DNA from: Gymnogyps californianus
Lineage: Eukaryota > Chordata > Aves > Accipitriformes > Cathartidae
Direction: 5' to 3'
DNA length: 64,000 nucleotides
NCBI RefSeq assembly: GCF_018139145.2
Contig: NC_059482.1
Coordinates: 6,336,294-6,400,293, forward strand
Shown piece after piece: positions 51,251-60,785 of this stretch (positions are counted from its first letter, which is position 1; every line of letters begins with the position of its first letter). The notes beneath the pieces are model-generated. The model was given only the letters and a program-made list of their open reading frames with translations, had not been told where the DNA came from and did not search any database. Made by a program: the position numbers and the translations under genes.

Positions 51251-51362
51251 AAGACTGGGACTCAGCGGACATGGGCTCTGGGCTGGTTTTGCTCTTGACT
51301 TTGTTTATGAATTGGAGCAAATCACTGTATTTCACTTGACTTCATTTGTGATTCCCCCATTT
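51251..51362 (+). mobile_element. MIR SINE fragment
   Basis: The motif order matches MIR: GACTGGGACTCAGCGGACATGGGCTCTGGGCTGG, TTTTGCTCTTGACTTTG, TTGGAGCAAATCACTGTATTTCAC, TTCATTTGTGATTCCCCCAT. It corresponds to 'gactcaggagacctgggttct ... ctgccactgactt ... ttgggcaagtcactt ... tcagtttccccat'. The 163-codon open frame that starts at 51312 overlaps this fragment. Confidence 0.6.
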
Positions 51363-51679
51363 TGTCTGACATTTTCACGCGGAAAACACTTCATGTGCAG
51401 ATGCTGGTCGCTCCCTGGCAGGGGCACCCAAAACTGTTCCTCCAAGGAATGGAGCGGAGTCCAAGACTTTCAAGACCATGACATGGAGATGATGACTGTC
51501 CTGGTTTATATCACAGCCCAGTGGTCAGAGCCCATCCTCAGAGACCTGTTTTCAACCATCCACCTTCAGTTTTGGGTATTTCCAGTTCTCATCCGTCAGT
51601 GTCTTGTGAACATCTTGATCTTTGGGCTTTTGGCTTTGCAGGGGGTCCCAGCTCCCACCCAGCTGCAAATTCAAAACTC

Positions 51680-52030
51680 CTCATGCCGCAGAGAGGCCAT
51701 GAGCATGAGCAGAGCTGGGGACACGGCTGGGCTAGGCAACCTCGAGCTCTGCCCTAGGAGAAGCACCACGCACCCGCACCCCATGCTTAGCACCTGCAAT
51801 TAAACAAAGGGGTGTTTAACCAGCCCGACGGCAGCCAAGCAGGTGCTTTCCCAATCCGGGCACCCCAATTCCCTCTCCGTGCCCCCCTGATGGGGCTCGC
51901 CTCCGACGGCAGTGGGCTGCTGCCGCGAGGGAGGGGGTTAAAGCGGGCCGAGCTGAGGGCTCCCAGCTGCGTGCACTGGCTGCCGGCGCTGTGAGGGGAG
52001 CTGGGCTGGGCCAGCTGCGCCGAGCTGAGT
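51680..52030. promoter_or_regulatory. CpG-dense patch, possible CpG-island promoter
   Basis: I count roughly 21 CpGs in about 350 bases at GC around two thirds, giving an observed/expected ratio near 0.55-0.6 by eye. This is much higher than the rest of the window. Features include CCCGACGGCAGCC, CTCGCCTCCGACGGCAG, CTGCCGCGAGGGAGGGG, GCGGGCCGAGCTGAGGG and CTGCCGGCGCTGTGAGG. No clear TATA box or exon structure is visible. It could be an alternative promoter, an lncRNA promoter, or just a GC-rich patch. A 12-base tandem duplication (TAGCACTGGGAT/TAGCACTGGGGG) lies near 52067-52090. Confidence 0.35.
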
Positions 52031-53206
52031 AATTCCCCCCAGTCAGCTAGAAAAGGGCTGTGTCTCTAGCACTGGGATTAGCACTGGGGGGAGTTCGGTT
52101 TTTATGGTAGGGAAGGAGGTGGAAAAAAACTGCCGTCGACTGATTCCTCGCTTGCGCAGTGTCTAGGGAGGATTTGGGCTGTGCAAAAGCTGTCCTGAGA
52201 GGAGCTCTCTTGGCAGTGGGGTTAAGAGATGCCTGACCCGCTGACTTCTTCGTTTAGCATCTAGGCTGGGGAGATGCTCGTTTAGCCCAAAAGCTTGGGT
52301 GAGGCAGTCAGCTGGAGTTCAAGATCCAGGGACTTAATGTCCCATGACTGAGTGTAGCTTGTTTGACCTATAGTGCAGATCTTGAGAATAAGGAGCAGAA
52401 GTATTTTTATGGTATGTGCTGAGCCTGCTCTCCCTGACTCAAACACCTCCTGGAAAATGAATAATTGAACATACATGTGACTATGTATAGCCCCTTCTTC
52501 AAACACAACCTGAAATGGGACAGAATATCTTCCAACTTCACAGGCTTTTTCTCCTGCTAACTGCATAGGACTTGGCTATAAAATCTGTAGGGACAAGGCT
52601 TTATAGCAGGGAGCAGTCTTTTCAGCCCACGCTTCTGAGTAGTGGCCTTCAATTCTGAATTTTTTAAGCTAAGCGGTGTGGTGAATTTCTGCTTTCTAAC
52701 TGAGCTGGAGTAGAAGGAAAAAACAAATCAGTTCTGTTGGGTTTTTTTTTAATTTGCCAAGCCACACTGCTCCCTGCTAAAATCAAGAGATGTTACTATT
52801 GGCACAGCGGGTTTAAACTCACTACTGTGTTTTGCGTGTTTTAATAAAGGAAGAAACTGATTGAATGAAATTGTCTATTAGTTGCATTAGATCAGCAGTT
52901 TCTTCTTTGTAGTGATGCAACAGACTGTTTGCCGAATAATACAGTAAGAATAGACTCAGCATGCAAAGCCCTGTAAACTGCCTGAAGAAAAAGTTGTGTC
53001 CTTTTTTTCCCCAATTGCTTCCAAGCCAGTAGCTGCTTCTAATATTCCTGTATCCAGTACAAGCCCAATGCTGTGCATAGCACACATCTAATGTTTGTCA
53101 AGAGCTGTAATAGTTTGTTAGGAGAAAGGGGTGTTGAGGAAAGCAGAGTGGAAACAATATAGGAGGGTTGGCCATGTGAGGAGCTCCCTGGGCTGTGTTT
53201 TGGGGC
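52031..53206. other. Non-coding unique sequence, no gene seen
   Basis: No gene recognised. Minus-strand frames of 94 and 87 codons (52282-52566, 52822-53085) have no domain or splice support. Confidence 0.55.
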
Positions 53207-53322
53207 AGCTTGGTTCGGTTCCTGGCTCTGCTATATCCTTCTCATGTGATCTTGGGAAAGTCTCTTCATCTGCTGTCTCAGTTCCATAGACTTGTAGTAA
53301 GAGGCGCCATCTTGTCTCTTAT
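53207..53322 (+). mobile_element. MIR SINE fragment
   Basis: GGTTCGGTTCCTGGCTCTGC, GTGATCTTGGGAAAGTCTCTTCATCTGC and TGTCTCAGTTCC follow the MIR core: 'gggttcaaatcctggctctgcc ... tgtgaccttgggcaagtcacttaacctctctgtgcctcagtttcc'. This is the clearest MIR match in the window. Its downstream tail passes into the tandem array at 53323-53391. Confidence 0.75.
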
Positions 53323-53391
53323 ATGTAGTATGTATTGAGTAAATGCCTATAGTAGGTATTAAGTATATGCATGTAGTATGTACTAAGGTGG
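53323..53391 (+). repeat. Three-copy 21-25 bp tandem repeat at a MIR tail
   Basis: Three imperfect units start ATGTAGTATGTATTGAG (53323), TATAGTAGGTATTAAG (53348) and ATGTAGTATGTACTAAG (53371). Unit lengths are about 25, 23 and 21 bases. The unit resembles the 3' tail of MIR, where ACATAGTAGGxGCTCAATAAATG is usual, suggesting that the tail was duplicated after insertion. Confidence 0.65.
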
Positions 53392-56300
53392 TAAAGCAAG
53401 AACCAATTCTGTAAAGACTTGTGTGATGCCCAGGACACAGGGTCCTGATTTCGCAGCGCATCAGTTGCAATGCGAAACCCAACTGAATTCTGTCCTTCTA
53501 ATTCTTGACAATGTTCGTTATCTCAATGCTAAGTTTGGGTAGATGCTTATTTTTAGCGTGTGTATTAGTGTGCAAGGGAATGAAAGGGGAGGATCTCCCA
53601 CACCAAGCATTCTGTTTTCCCTATAAATACCTGTCGTGTAATATTACGGACAAGTAAAGGGTTCTTACCGCTCATAAGGTGTTATGGTAATCCTTCATGG
53701 AGTCCTTTTAATGAATAAACTAGGGATGCTTCATAAGTCGTTTATTAAGGGTTAATGATGTATCTTCTCTCTTTGGCATCATTCCCAGCCTAAATCAAGC
53801 CTGCTTCATCTCATATGGATATGAAAGACAAACTGTACAGATTGAAAACATCTGTATACTGAGTGAATGAACCACATGGCAGCAGTGTCATGCAGAGATT
53901 TACTTAAAACTGTCCCCTTTTGTTTGACTTTAGAGGAACAGCACAAATAAATACAGTAGGTTCTGTTTAAACAAAGAGGACTCTGATCAATAGAGGTTTG
54001 TATAGCTTATGACCTTCAACTATAAACAAAAAATTGGGGTAAACCCCACATGTCTCAGGTCAATTGCCATCTTATTTACTTTATTACACCGCTAATGTTC
54101 TAATCTGTCTTGCATATAAAATGCTTTTTACAAGCCATCTTGCTTTGCTTCTCCATTTTCGCCAGAGATAAAAGGGAAGGTTGCGTTTGTTATTCAGAGC
54201 AACCTGTGAGTGTGGGTATGAGTGTGCTGTGAATTTTGAGTATCGGTGTAAGCAGAGAACTCAGACAAAACAGCTCAGGCAAATTTCAAATTCCGGTAAA
54301 TTTTGGTTGAGGTCTCCGATAGCTTTCTGTGCTTTTTGAGGGGGTTCAAGCATCCACAAAGAAAATCGCGATGGTTTGTGGCTCACCATAGCCAGACCTG
54401 TGCACAAGAAACAGGACAGAGGCAGTACTAGATAGAAAGTGGTCACTCTGTTCTGGCTGCAAGCAGGGGTTATCCCTTCTGCACTGACACTTGAAAACAT
54501 TTTCAAATATCTGCTAGGGACTGACCCTAGCTGTGAGTCTTTATTATTATTATTTTTGTTACCGTCTCCCAGCAAGATTAAGTAATTCCAAATACTGAGG
54601 GGATGACACTCCTGGATGTGTTCTGCCCTTGTCTCCAAATAGCTAACTTAAATTGTAATTACTTTTTTTCTGGCACATTTTCTCATTTTCTAGAGGGGAG
54701 AGACTATTATCATATCCTGTTTCTGTCCATCTTTATCTTCCCTGGCTAACTTTTAATCCTTTCGGTCACTTTTAACAGAAGACAAAAAAAGGGGATGCCA
54801 CAGGGAAAATGTGCCTATACAGGTTTATGAAAGTAGACAGCAAGGTAGAGGAGAAAGACTCCAGTCACGCGTTCCCCAATGGATGAAACTACAGCAGGAG
54901 CCCTCACGAGGTATCAGAGGAGCCAGTCAAGACACACAAAGCCATGAGAAGCCAGATTTGTTAGCCCTGCTGCTCAGTTATTCAGATGTTTTCCTTTGCT
55001 GGGGGCATTCCTGTTCCCATTGACTCCAACATTTTTAACTTCAGTGTTATCTGCTCTAATCTAGGAAATACTTCACTTTTGCTTCAAGTGCATTTTCTTG
55101 TGGAATTCAAATACTTTGGTGGGTAATGGAGGGGTAAGTCCCACTGGACACGTGTCTTTCCTCAGAGCTTCGAGAGATGCAGAGAGATATTTCTGGAGTG
55201 TTTGGTTTTGAATTTATGTATTTTTTTCAGTTAAAAAGAAAAGAGTACCCAGGCTGCTTGCCTATCTGCGTTCTCGTTCCACTAGCCAGGTGACTTTTGA
55301 TCCATGAAGCAGTGTCTCAGCTGCATACCTCACTGGAAGAAAATCTTACAGAGGTTTAGGTTTTGCAACTGAACAGTTGTGCGCTTGTCTTGCTTCCAGC
55401 GTTTCTTCACAGTCCCCATTTAGGCCCAGAAACTAGAGCTGCAAGTTCTAGTCTCAGCAGTAACGTCTCCCTCGTCATTAAATAATTGAGTTAGTCCTGC
55501 AATCTCCAGCCCAGCAGTCGGAGACACTACCTCATAGCTGGTGGGTCGCTGGCAGCAGGTTTGACAAAACCCTTCGGGGATGGCTAGTGGAGGCTCTTTC
55601 CTGGCAGGTCCCAGCTTGGTTTGTTAGGTCACTGGGGAGACAGACAGGGCTAACCACGCCATGCCCGTGCCAAGCCACGCTGGCCAAGATTGGTTACGTT
55701 TTGGCTGTACCTTCCAGCACAGCGTTAGAAATACTGAAGAAGAGGCTGTGGTCCTTCGCTGAATAAGGAAAGCGAATTTAGGTATTGGAGTCCTCAGGAG
55801 ATGCTGTTTTGCTGCCCTCTAGGCAAAGATTAAAGCTTAAAATGTGGAAACTACAGAAAATGCTGTCCTGAGCACACCAAAGCAAAGCAAGGGGTTGGGA
55901 AAGTTGAAAGACTTTTTGTGGGTCTTTGTTAAGGTGTGAGTATAAACTCTCTAAAAAGATCTCTGGGCTCAGATAAGGAAGATCCAGTGGTGTACAACAA
56001 AGAATTATCAGTAAAGGCATCATAATTACAAAGTACTTTTATATTAAAATGATGTCATGTAATAGGTTGAAGAACAAGAAATAAATAAGCCATGCAGATC
56101 TCCTTTATCTAAATAATTGTTTTCTTATGCGTTGGGCTGCAAACTTCTCATATAATTCCTGTCCTTTAATGGTAAAAACATATTAAATAAAGACTATGAA
56201 ACTGTTTTAACATTTCAGTAGTATGCTTCATCTTGAGGATCCCAAAAGTGCATCACTGAAATGCAGATCCGAGGGAGCCATGGAAATAGAGAACAGGATG

Positions 56301-56687
56301 TAGAACAAAGGCTTAATAGGGAGTGTGTCATCACAGGGCTCTGTGGCCAATATATAACCTCGTTTTAAAGTGTATGAACTATTTTATGGAGGATCAGATT
56401 TTTTAAAAATCAAACATATGATGATATGTCTTTGAGTGTTGAGAATTCTCTTGTAGGTCTTTTTTACCTGATATCTGTTCCCTGAGGATAAATCTTCATT
56501 TCTCCCATGTGAAGAATTATGCTGAGATCTGCCCATGGAAAATTACATTCTAGGAGCAAGAATCACAAAGGACCTTTGCTTTTAGACTTTCCTTTAAGAG
56601 GTCCACAACATAATGAGCAAAATGGGATGAAATGTATTAACCTTTGGAAGATAAAAGGTAATCAGGACTGAACCAATGCTCCCCGTG
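53392..56687. other. Non-coding unique sequence with one conserved-looking block
   Basis: No gene is supported. The stretch at 53740-53920, with AAGTCGTTTATTAAGGGTTAATGATG and CTCATATGGATATGAAAGAC, has an enhancer-like texture (untested). A TTA microsatellite of about five units lies near 54539-54554. The 125-codon minus-strand frame at 54261-54638 has no recognisable domain. Confidence 0.5.
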
Positions 56688-56753
56688 GTTAGACCACAAG
56701 CTCTTATGAAAGCTTTATGATCGGTCTGTGTGTGTATTTCAAGAGTTCCTAGG
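56688..56753 (+). mobile_element. Possible LINE 3' end fragment (weak)
   Basis: TTAGACCACAAGCTCTTATG followed by TCGGTCTGTGTGTGTATTTC and GTTCCTAGG is reminiscent of the 3' end of old vertebrate LINEs, which read like 'tagattgtaagctctttggggcaggga ... ctgtgtgtttgtacagtgcctagcac'. Only scattered short matches remain, so this is tentative. Confidence 0.25.
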
Positions 56754-57850
56754 AAGACATTTTCATAGGTCATATGTTATTGGGAAAAAAAAACCCATAT
56801 AAAAATAACAGTTGATCCAGAAGTGTTTAAGTCTCATCTTCTAAACCAAAATAGATACAATGACCTTAGAAAGACTTGGCTCTTGACTGCTACCCACACA
56901 ATGCAGAAAATGTTAAGGAGGTGGAAAATGAGCTCAAGTTCCTATTATTTGTGAATCAACACATTATTGTGTAGGGAATGTTTCCTCCTCTTTTGTCTTT
57001 GTAGGCAAAAGATCAAATTTTCTTCTCAGTTTATCAGGATAAGAGAACATTTTTGATAATTTGGAGAATACCACCAGGCAATAATCTTTTCAACAGGGTT
57101 TCAGTGGTTTCTTTGCCAGTCTAGGGCACTGAGACAGGTTTCCTGCGAGCTGCAGGAGAGCTGCGAGCTGCCTGACCTTCCTCTGTTCGCTCAGTGGGGG
57201 CATGTCTCTATGCTGCTGTTGGATCTTTTTATCTGCTTGTGCCACTGGTGACCACGACCCCCTTCTTTCTCATCTGGGCTTGAGACTGACCTGCTTGACT
57301 CCTGAGCTGCATTAGATCTCGTTTGACTCGTTGTATTTCTTTGGCAGCCGGGACTGGGAATCCTTTTCATTCAACCCTGCTTACCTTAGGCGACTGCCGG
57401 TGAGCAGCTGTCTTTTCTCTTGCAGTGTTATCTACCCACAAGAGCCATCTACGTCAATTTTAGTATTTGCAAGTTTTTCAGAGCTTTCAGTTTGTGCATA
57501 ATCTTGAAATGTACTTCTCATTCCCTGCAGATTTCTGAAAACAGGTGCTCTTCGTAGATATCTGCTATATTATGAATGGATTCAAATGTACTTACGTTTA
57601 ATGTGTCCTGTGGTTTGGTCACTTTGTTCCAGTGGGCAGTATGGACATCTGAGTGTGGTCTGGTGAACGAGAAGTGCATTTCCAGAGCAGGAACAGGTTA
57701 GGAATATGCTCTGTTCTTCACTAAAGAGAAGATGGATGTTTATTGAAGGTACATTTGTAAAAGCATTTATATAGCAACGACGTTAACCTGCTCTTTTGTA
57801 GTGTCTGGGGGGACGTAGGTGGCTTGTGGGGAGAGAATACAGGATAGGCC
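56754..57850. other. Non-coding unique sequence, no gene seen
   Basis: A small direct repeat of GCGAGCTGC lies near 57145-57171. No gene or convincing dispersed repeat recognised. Confidence 0.55.
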
Positions 57851-57912
57851 TCTGAGATGCTGGAATGAAGTAGTATTTCTCCAGAGGTTCCTTCCAGCCT
57901 AAATTTTCCTAG
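57851..57912 (+). mobile_element. CR1-like LINE 3' end remnant
   Basis: GAGATGCTGGAATGAAGTAG, then TCTCCAGAGGTTCCTTCCAGCCTAAATTTTCCTAG, matches the 3' terminal region of avian CR1, which reads like 'gatctccagaggtcccttccaacctaa' before the short terminal repeats. The typical terminal ATTCTATG repeats are not visible. CR1 is the dominant retroposon of birds, which supports the sauropsid reading of the window. Confidence 0.55.
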
Positions 57913-58475
57913 AAACTGTGGTTTGAAGGTATTAGTTAATTCCCAACAGAAAAATGGGAATAAACATGGAAACACAGAAGAGTAAATACTCACCCATTCT
58001 TCTCACAGCTCCATAGTCTCCATTCAAAAAATGTCTCCTCAAGTAACAAGGTCCCTGTGTTTTAACAGATGTGCTACCAGCAAACAAGCAGTCCTTATGA
58101 GCCAAAACTCACTGCCACAGCCACAGTTTATAATCAGGAGCATCTCTGTACAGACACACAGAGAACGTAGAATGTTTCCTTGGGGCACAAGCGTTGGGAT
58201 TGTACCCTTGGAGGCTGAATTCTCTCCACCTGCAGAGGTGACAGTCCCCAAACACACAGGAACAGCTCTTTGGCTTCTTGAGATACCTTTAGACTTTCCC
58301 TCAAAGCCTTGCTGCACTGTGGTCTACATCAGCATTTGGAGTATTTCCATTAGCACCAGATTTAACGTGTGCGAGAACTTTCTCCCTTATCCTTACACCA
58401 GACTCTCATAGGCCGATTTCATTACTAATGATCCCAGAGTGATTAGACTTCCAATGCTGGGAAGGCTGAGTTGAA
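57913..58475. other. Non-coding unique sequence, no gene seen
   Basis: A 126-codon frame at 58031-58411 (+) overlaps a 92-codon minus-strand frame; neither has a recognisable domain. No other structure seen. Confidence 0.5.
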
Positions 58476-58505
58476 GGGGGCGGGGGGGGGGGGGGGGGGG
58501 GGGGG
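58476..58505 (+). repeat. Long G tract, G5-C-G24, in a purine-rich stretch
   Basis: Five Gs, a single C at 58481 and then 24 consecutive Gs, followed by AAGAAAAGAAAATGAAAGAG. The tract could form a G-quadruplex and the purine run a triplex. Such homopolymers mutate in length and are error-prone in sequencing, so the exact count is uncertain. Confidence 0.9.
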
Positions 58506-59673
58506 AAGAAAAGAAAATGAAAGAGAAACAGAAAATTGTGTATCTCTTAAGAGTCATGGACTCCTTGCTGCTAGCAGGTAAAGGCAATGGCACACATTGC
58601 TTGCTTTGGCTCCTCTAGTTGGTTTAAAATTTCAGCAAGGGGTTATTGCAATGATGAGACAGTTCAGTCCAAATTGCTTTTACCCCGACAAAGAGCTGTT
58701 TACCTGTTTGGAAAAGGAGGACTCATCAGTACTGGAAAGATTTCATATAGCTGGTCTCAGGATCTCTTTCCCCTCGACTGCTGGAACATGAAACCTTGCA
58801 GCTGCCTCTCACCACACTTTGCTCAGAGAAGAGAAAATATTACGAATGAATGTTTCTAAATCCCTCATTCAGTGTACTGAAGGCCAGAGCCTGAAGTAAG
58901 ACTCCTGATAAATATGGGGATCCAAATCTGGCCCTCTGAGAGCTATCATCTATTACACTCTAGCGAAGGAGCGACCTGATGTTAAGATCTGACTGCTCAT
59001 TGCAAAGCTTATTTTGTTACATCAGCAGGCCACAAGGTTCAATAAACTATGTGGCCTTTATCTGTTCCATATGTACTGGCTGCCTCCTGTAGTTCCTATG
59101 TATTTACACTGTATATGAGCTTTAAGGGAATCTGATGCCTTTAGACAGTAGAAATGCAGATAATTCTTCAGTTTGTAAAACACAGTTTAAATTTGATTCT
59201 GCATCAAAAAATAATGCCAGTAATTGCAATTTTTGTTTTCAAGATAGAGGCTTCCAGAGGGGCTTGTGACTCAGAGGATTTTATAGGCATTGAAATTTGA
59301 TGGATTAATTGTTAATAAAAGTTAGATTGGGTAAGTGAATACAAACATCATACTAAGTTTAGTGTTTACATTGGCTCCCAAACATTTTAAAAGGGCAGTT
59401 TTGGACTGAGATACCTGACAGAATTTTTTTAGTTTTAGTTTTGCGCTTAGAAAGTTATTTAACTGGAGAACAATCCACCCCATCAAAACCAGAGTTTTCT
59501 TCTGGTATTTTTTTTGCATCATGTTATCACTATCTCCTATCAGGATCTCACTGTACAAGAGTGACCTCTGATGTAAAGGAATTAGGAGTGCCACTTGCAA
59601 ACCCTACCATACAGCCTTGCTGAGCAATTATAAGCCTATTCATCAACAGCCAAACAGTTTAGGAAGGAAGGGA
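58506..59673. other. Non-coding unique sequence, no gene seen
   Basis: Overlapping frames at 58587-58859 and 58597-58791 (+) lie in different frames without a domain. The remainder is AT-rich unique DNA with no recognisable repeat. Confidence 0.55.
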
Positions 59674-59712
59674 CATGTGTGCATGTGTGCACACACACAC
59701 GTACACACACAG
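59674..59712. repeat. Alternating purine-pyrimidine CA/TG tract
   Basis: About 38 bases strictly alternate purine and pyrimidine: CATGTGTGCATGTGTG, then CACACACACACGTACACACACAG. A perfect palindrome TGTGTGCACACA lies at 59684-59695. Such tracts are classic Z-DNA formers and length-variable microsatellites. Confidence 0.85.
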
Positions 59713-60679
59713 ACAACTGAATAACTGGTGATAAAATAAAATTGAAGAGCACAATACTGAAGGATCTGGAGCTGTTAATTTTTATAGCTGATACAGATAC
59801 TAATATTTTATGAGGTTTGGAACTATCAGTATAAAAAAAGTAATATCTAGGCTTACCCTTTTTGTTTTAATACAAAGATAAAACTATCACTCGAATAGAG
59901 CAGCGTTATGGTTAATAGACCTCCTCTTTATGGACAGACCTATCTTCCTGTTTCCTTTTGTCAATATTTATAAAAGCAGAAGGATATGTGTGCCTAATTC
60001 TATCCAAAATCCATGGGTTGGTTTCTTTAAAGAAGCACCTCCCCTGCTCACTTATATCTCAAGGCATATTTCAGTTAAATAGCAGAGCTGGGTTGATGCT
60101 AGCCAGCTTTTATATGTTGTAGTTTGTGAAATGGCTCCCTTTAAATGCAAACTCTGAAGTGACACCGGGAAATTGGATAAGAGACTTTCCACTGCAGAAT
60201 TTACATGATGGCGAAGGCGAACATCTGAACTCTTCAGAAGTGCTGTGCCCTTCCTCTAGGGACACACGAAGGGTGTCTCGTTTGAGTGCTCTCCATCGTT
60301 ATTTCAGAGGGTTACAGCTACCCCAGAGGGATCACTGGTGGGCCAGTTGGCTATCTTTGCAGAGGCTACAAGGTAGTCCTTGAGGTCAGGGGAAAGAATT
60401 GCAACAGGATGTAACAGAAACTGGGGAGAACCCTGGCCCCAGGTCATGTGAGATGTCTATGTCCGTGACCCTTTAGAATAAATAATAAACATTACACCTT
60501 AGGAATAACAACAGAAACATTTATTTCCAGCTTACTTGACAGAAGATGCCAAAGACATAATACTTTGAAGAAACAGGATATTTGAAGAAATGCGGTATTA
60601 TATTGGATGCAGCTTTAAGAAATATGTTAATATAATAAGAGTCTCTCAGTAAGAAGCTGTTTTATTTTATGTGTAGAGC
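59713..60679. other. Non-coding unique sequence, no gene seen
   Basis: No gene or repeat recognised. The 85-codon frame at 60126-60383 (+) shows no recognisable domain or splice context. Confidence 0.55.
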
Positions 60680-60785
60680 AAGGGCGATCTCAGAGGCAGG
60701 ACGTTGAACTGGTATTCAGGTGATCCACCTTCTGCTGTCATGCAACCACAGACTTCCTCTGTGACTTTATTTACCCCTTACGACA
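60680..60785 (+). mobile_element. MIR SINE fragment (5' half)
   Basis: TCTCAGAGGCAGGACGTTGAACTGGTATTCAGGTGATCCACCTTCTGCTGTCATGC and TCTGTGACTTTATTTACCCC match the MIR run 'ggactggtattcaggagacctgggttct ... tgtgtgaccttgggcaagtcacttaacc'. It is diverged but keeps the order of motifs. Confidence 0.5.

Noticed and set aside
51312..51803. Longest open frame in the window (163 codons, + strand)
   Set aside because: It begins inside a MIR fragment, runs into GC-rich stop-poor DNA, has a second overlapping frame (51521-51757) and shows no recognisable domain or splice support.
58905..58950. ATCCAAATCTGGCCCTC resembling the end of a sauropsid repeat
   Set aside because: Too short and without the hairpin or body of the element.
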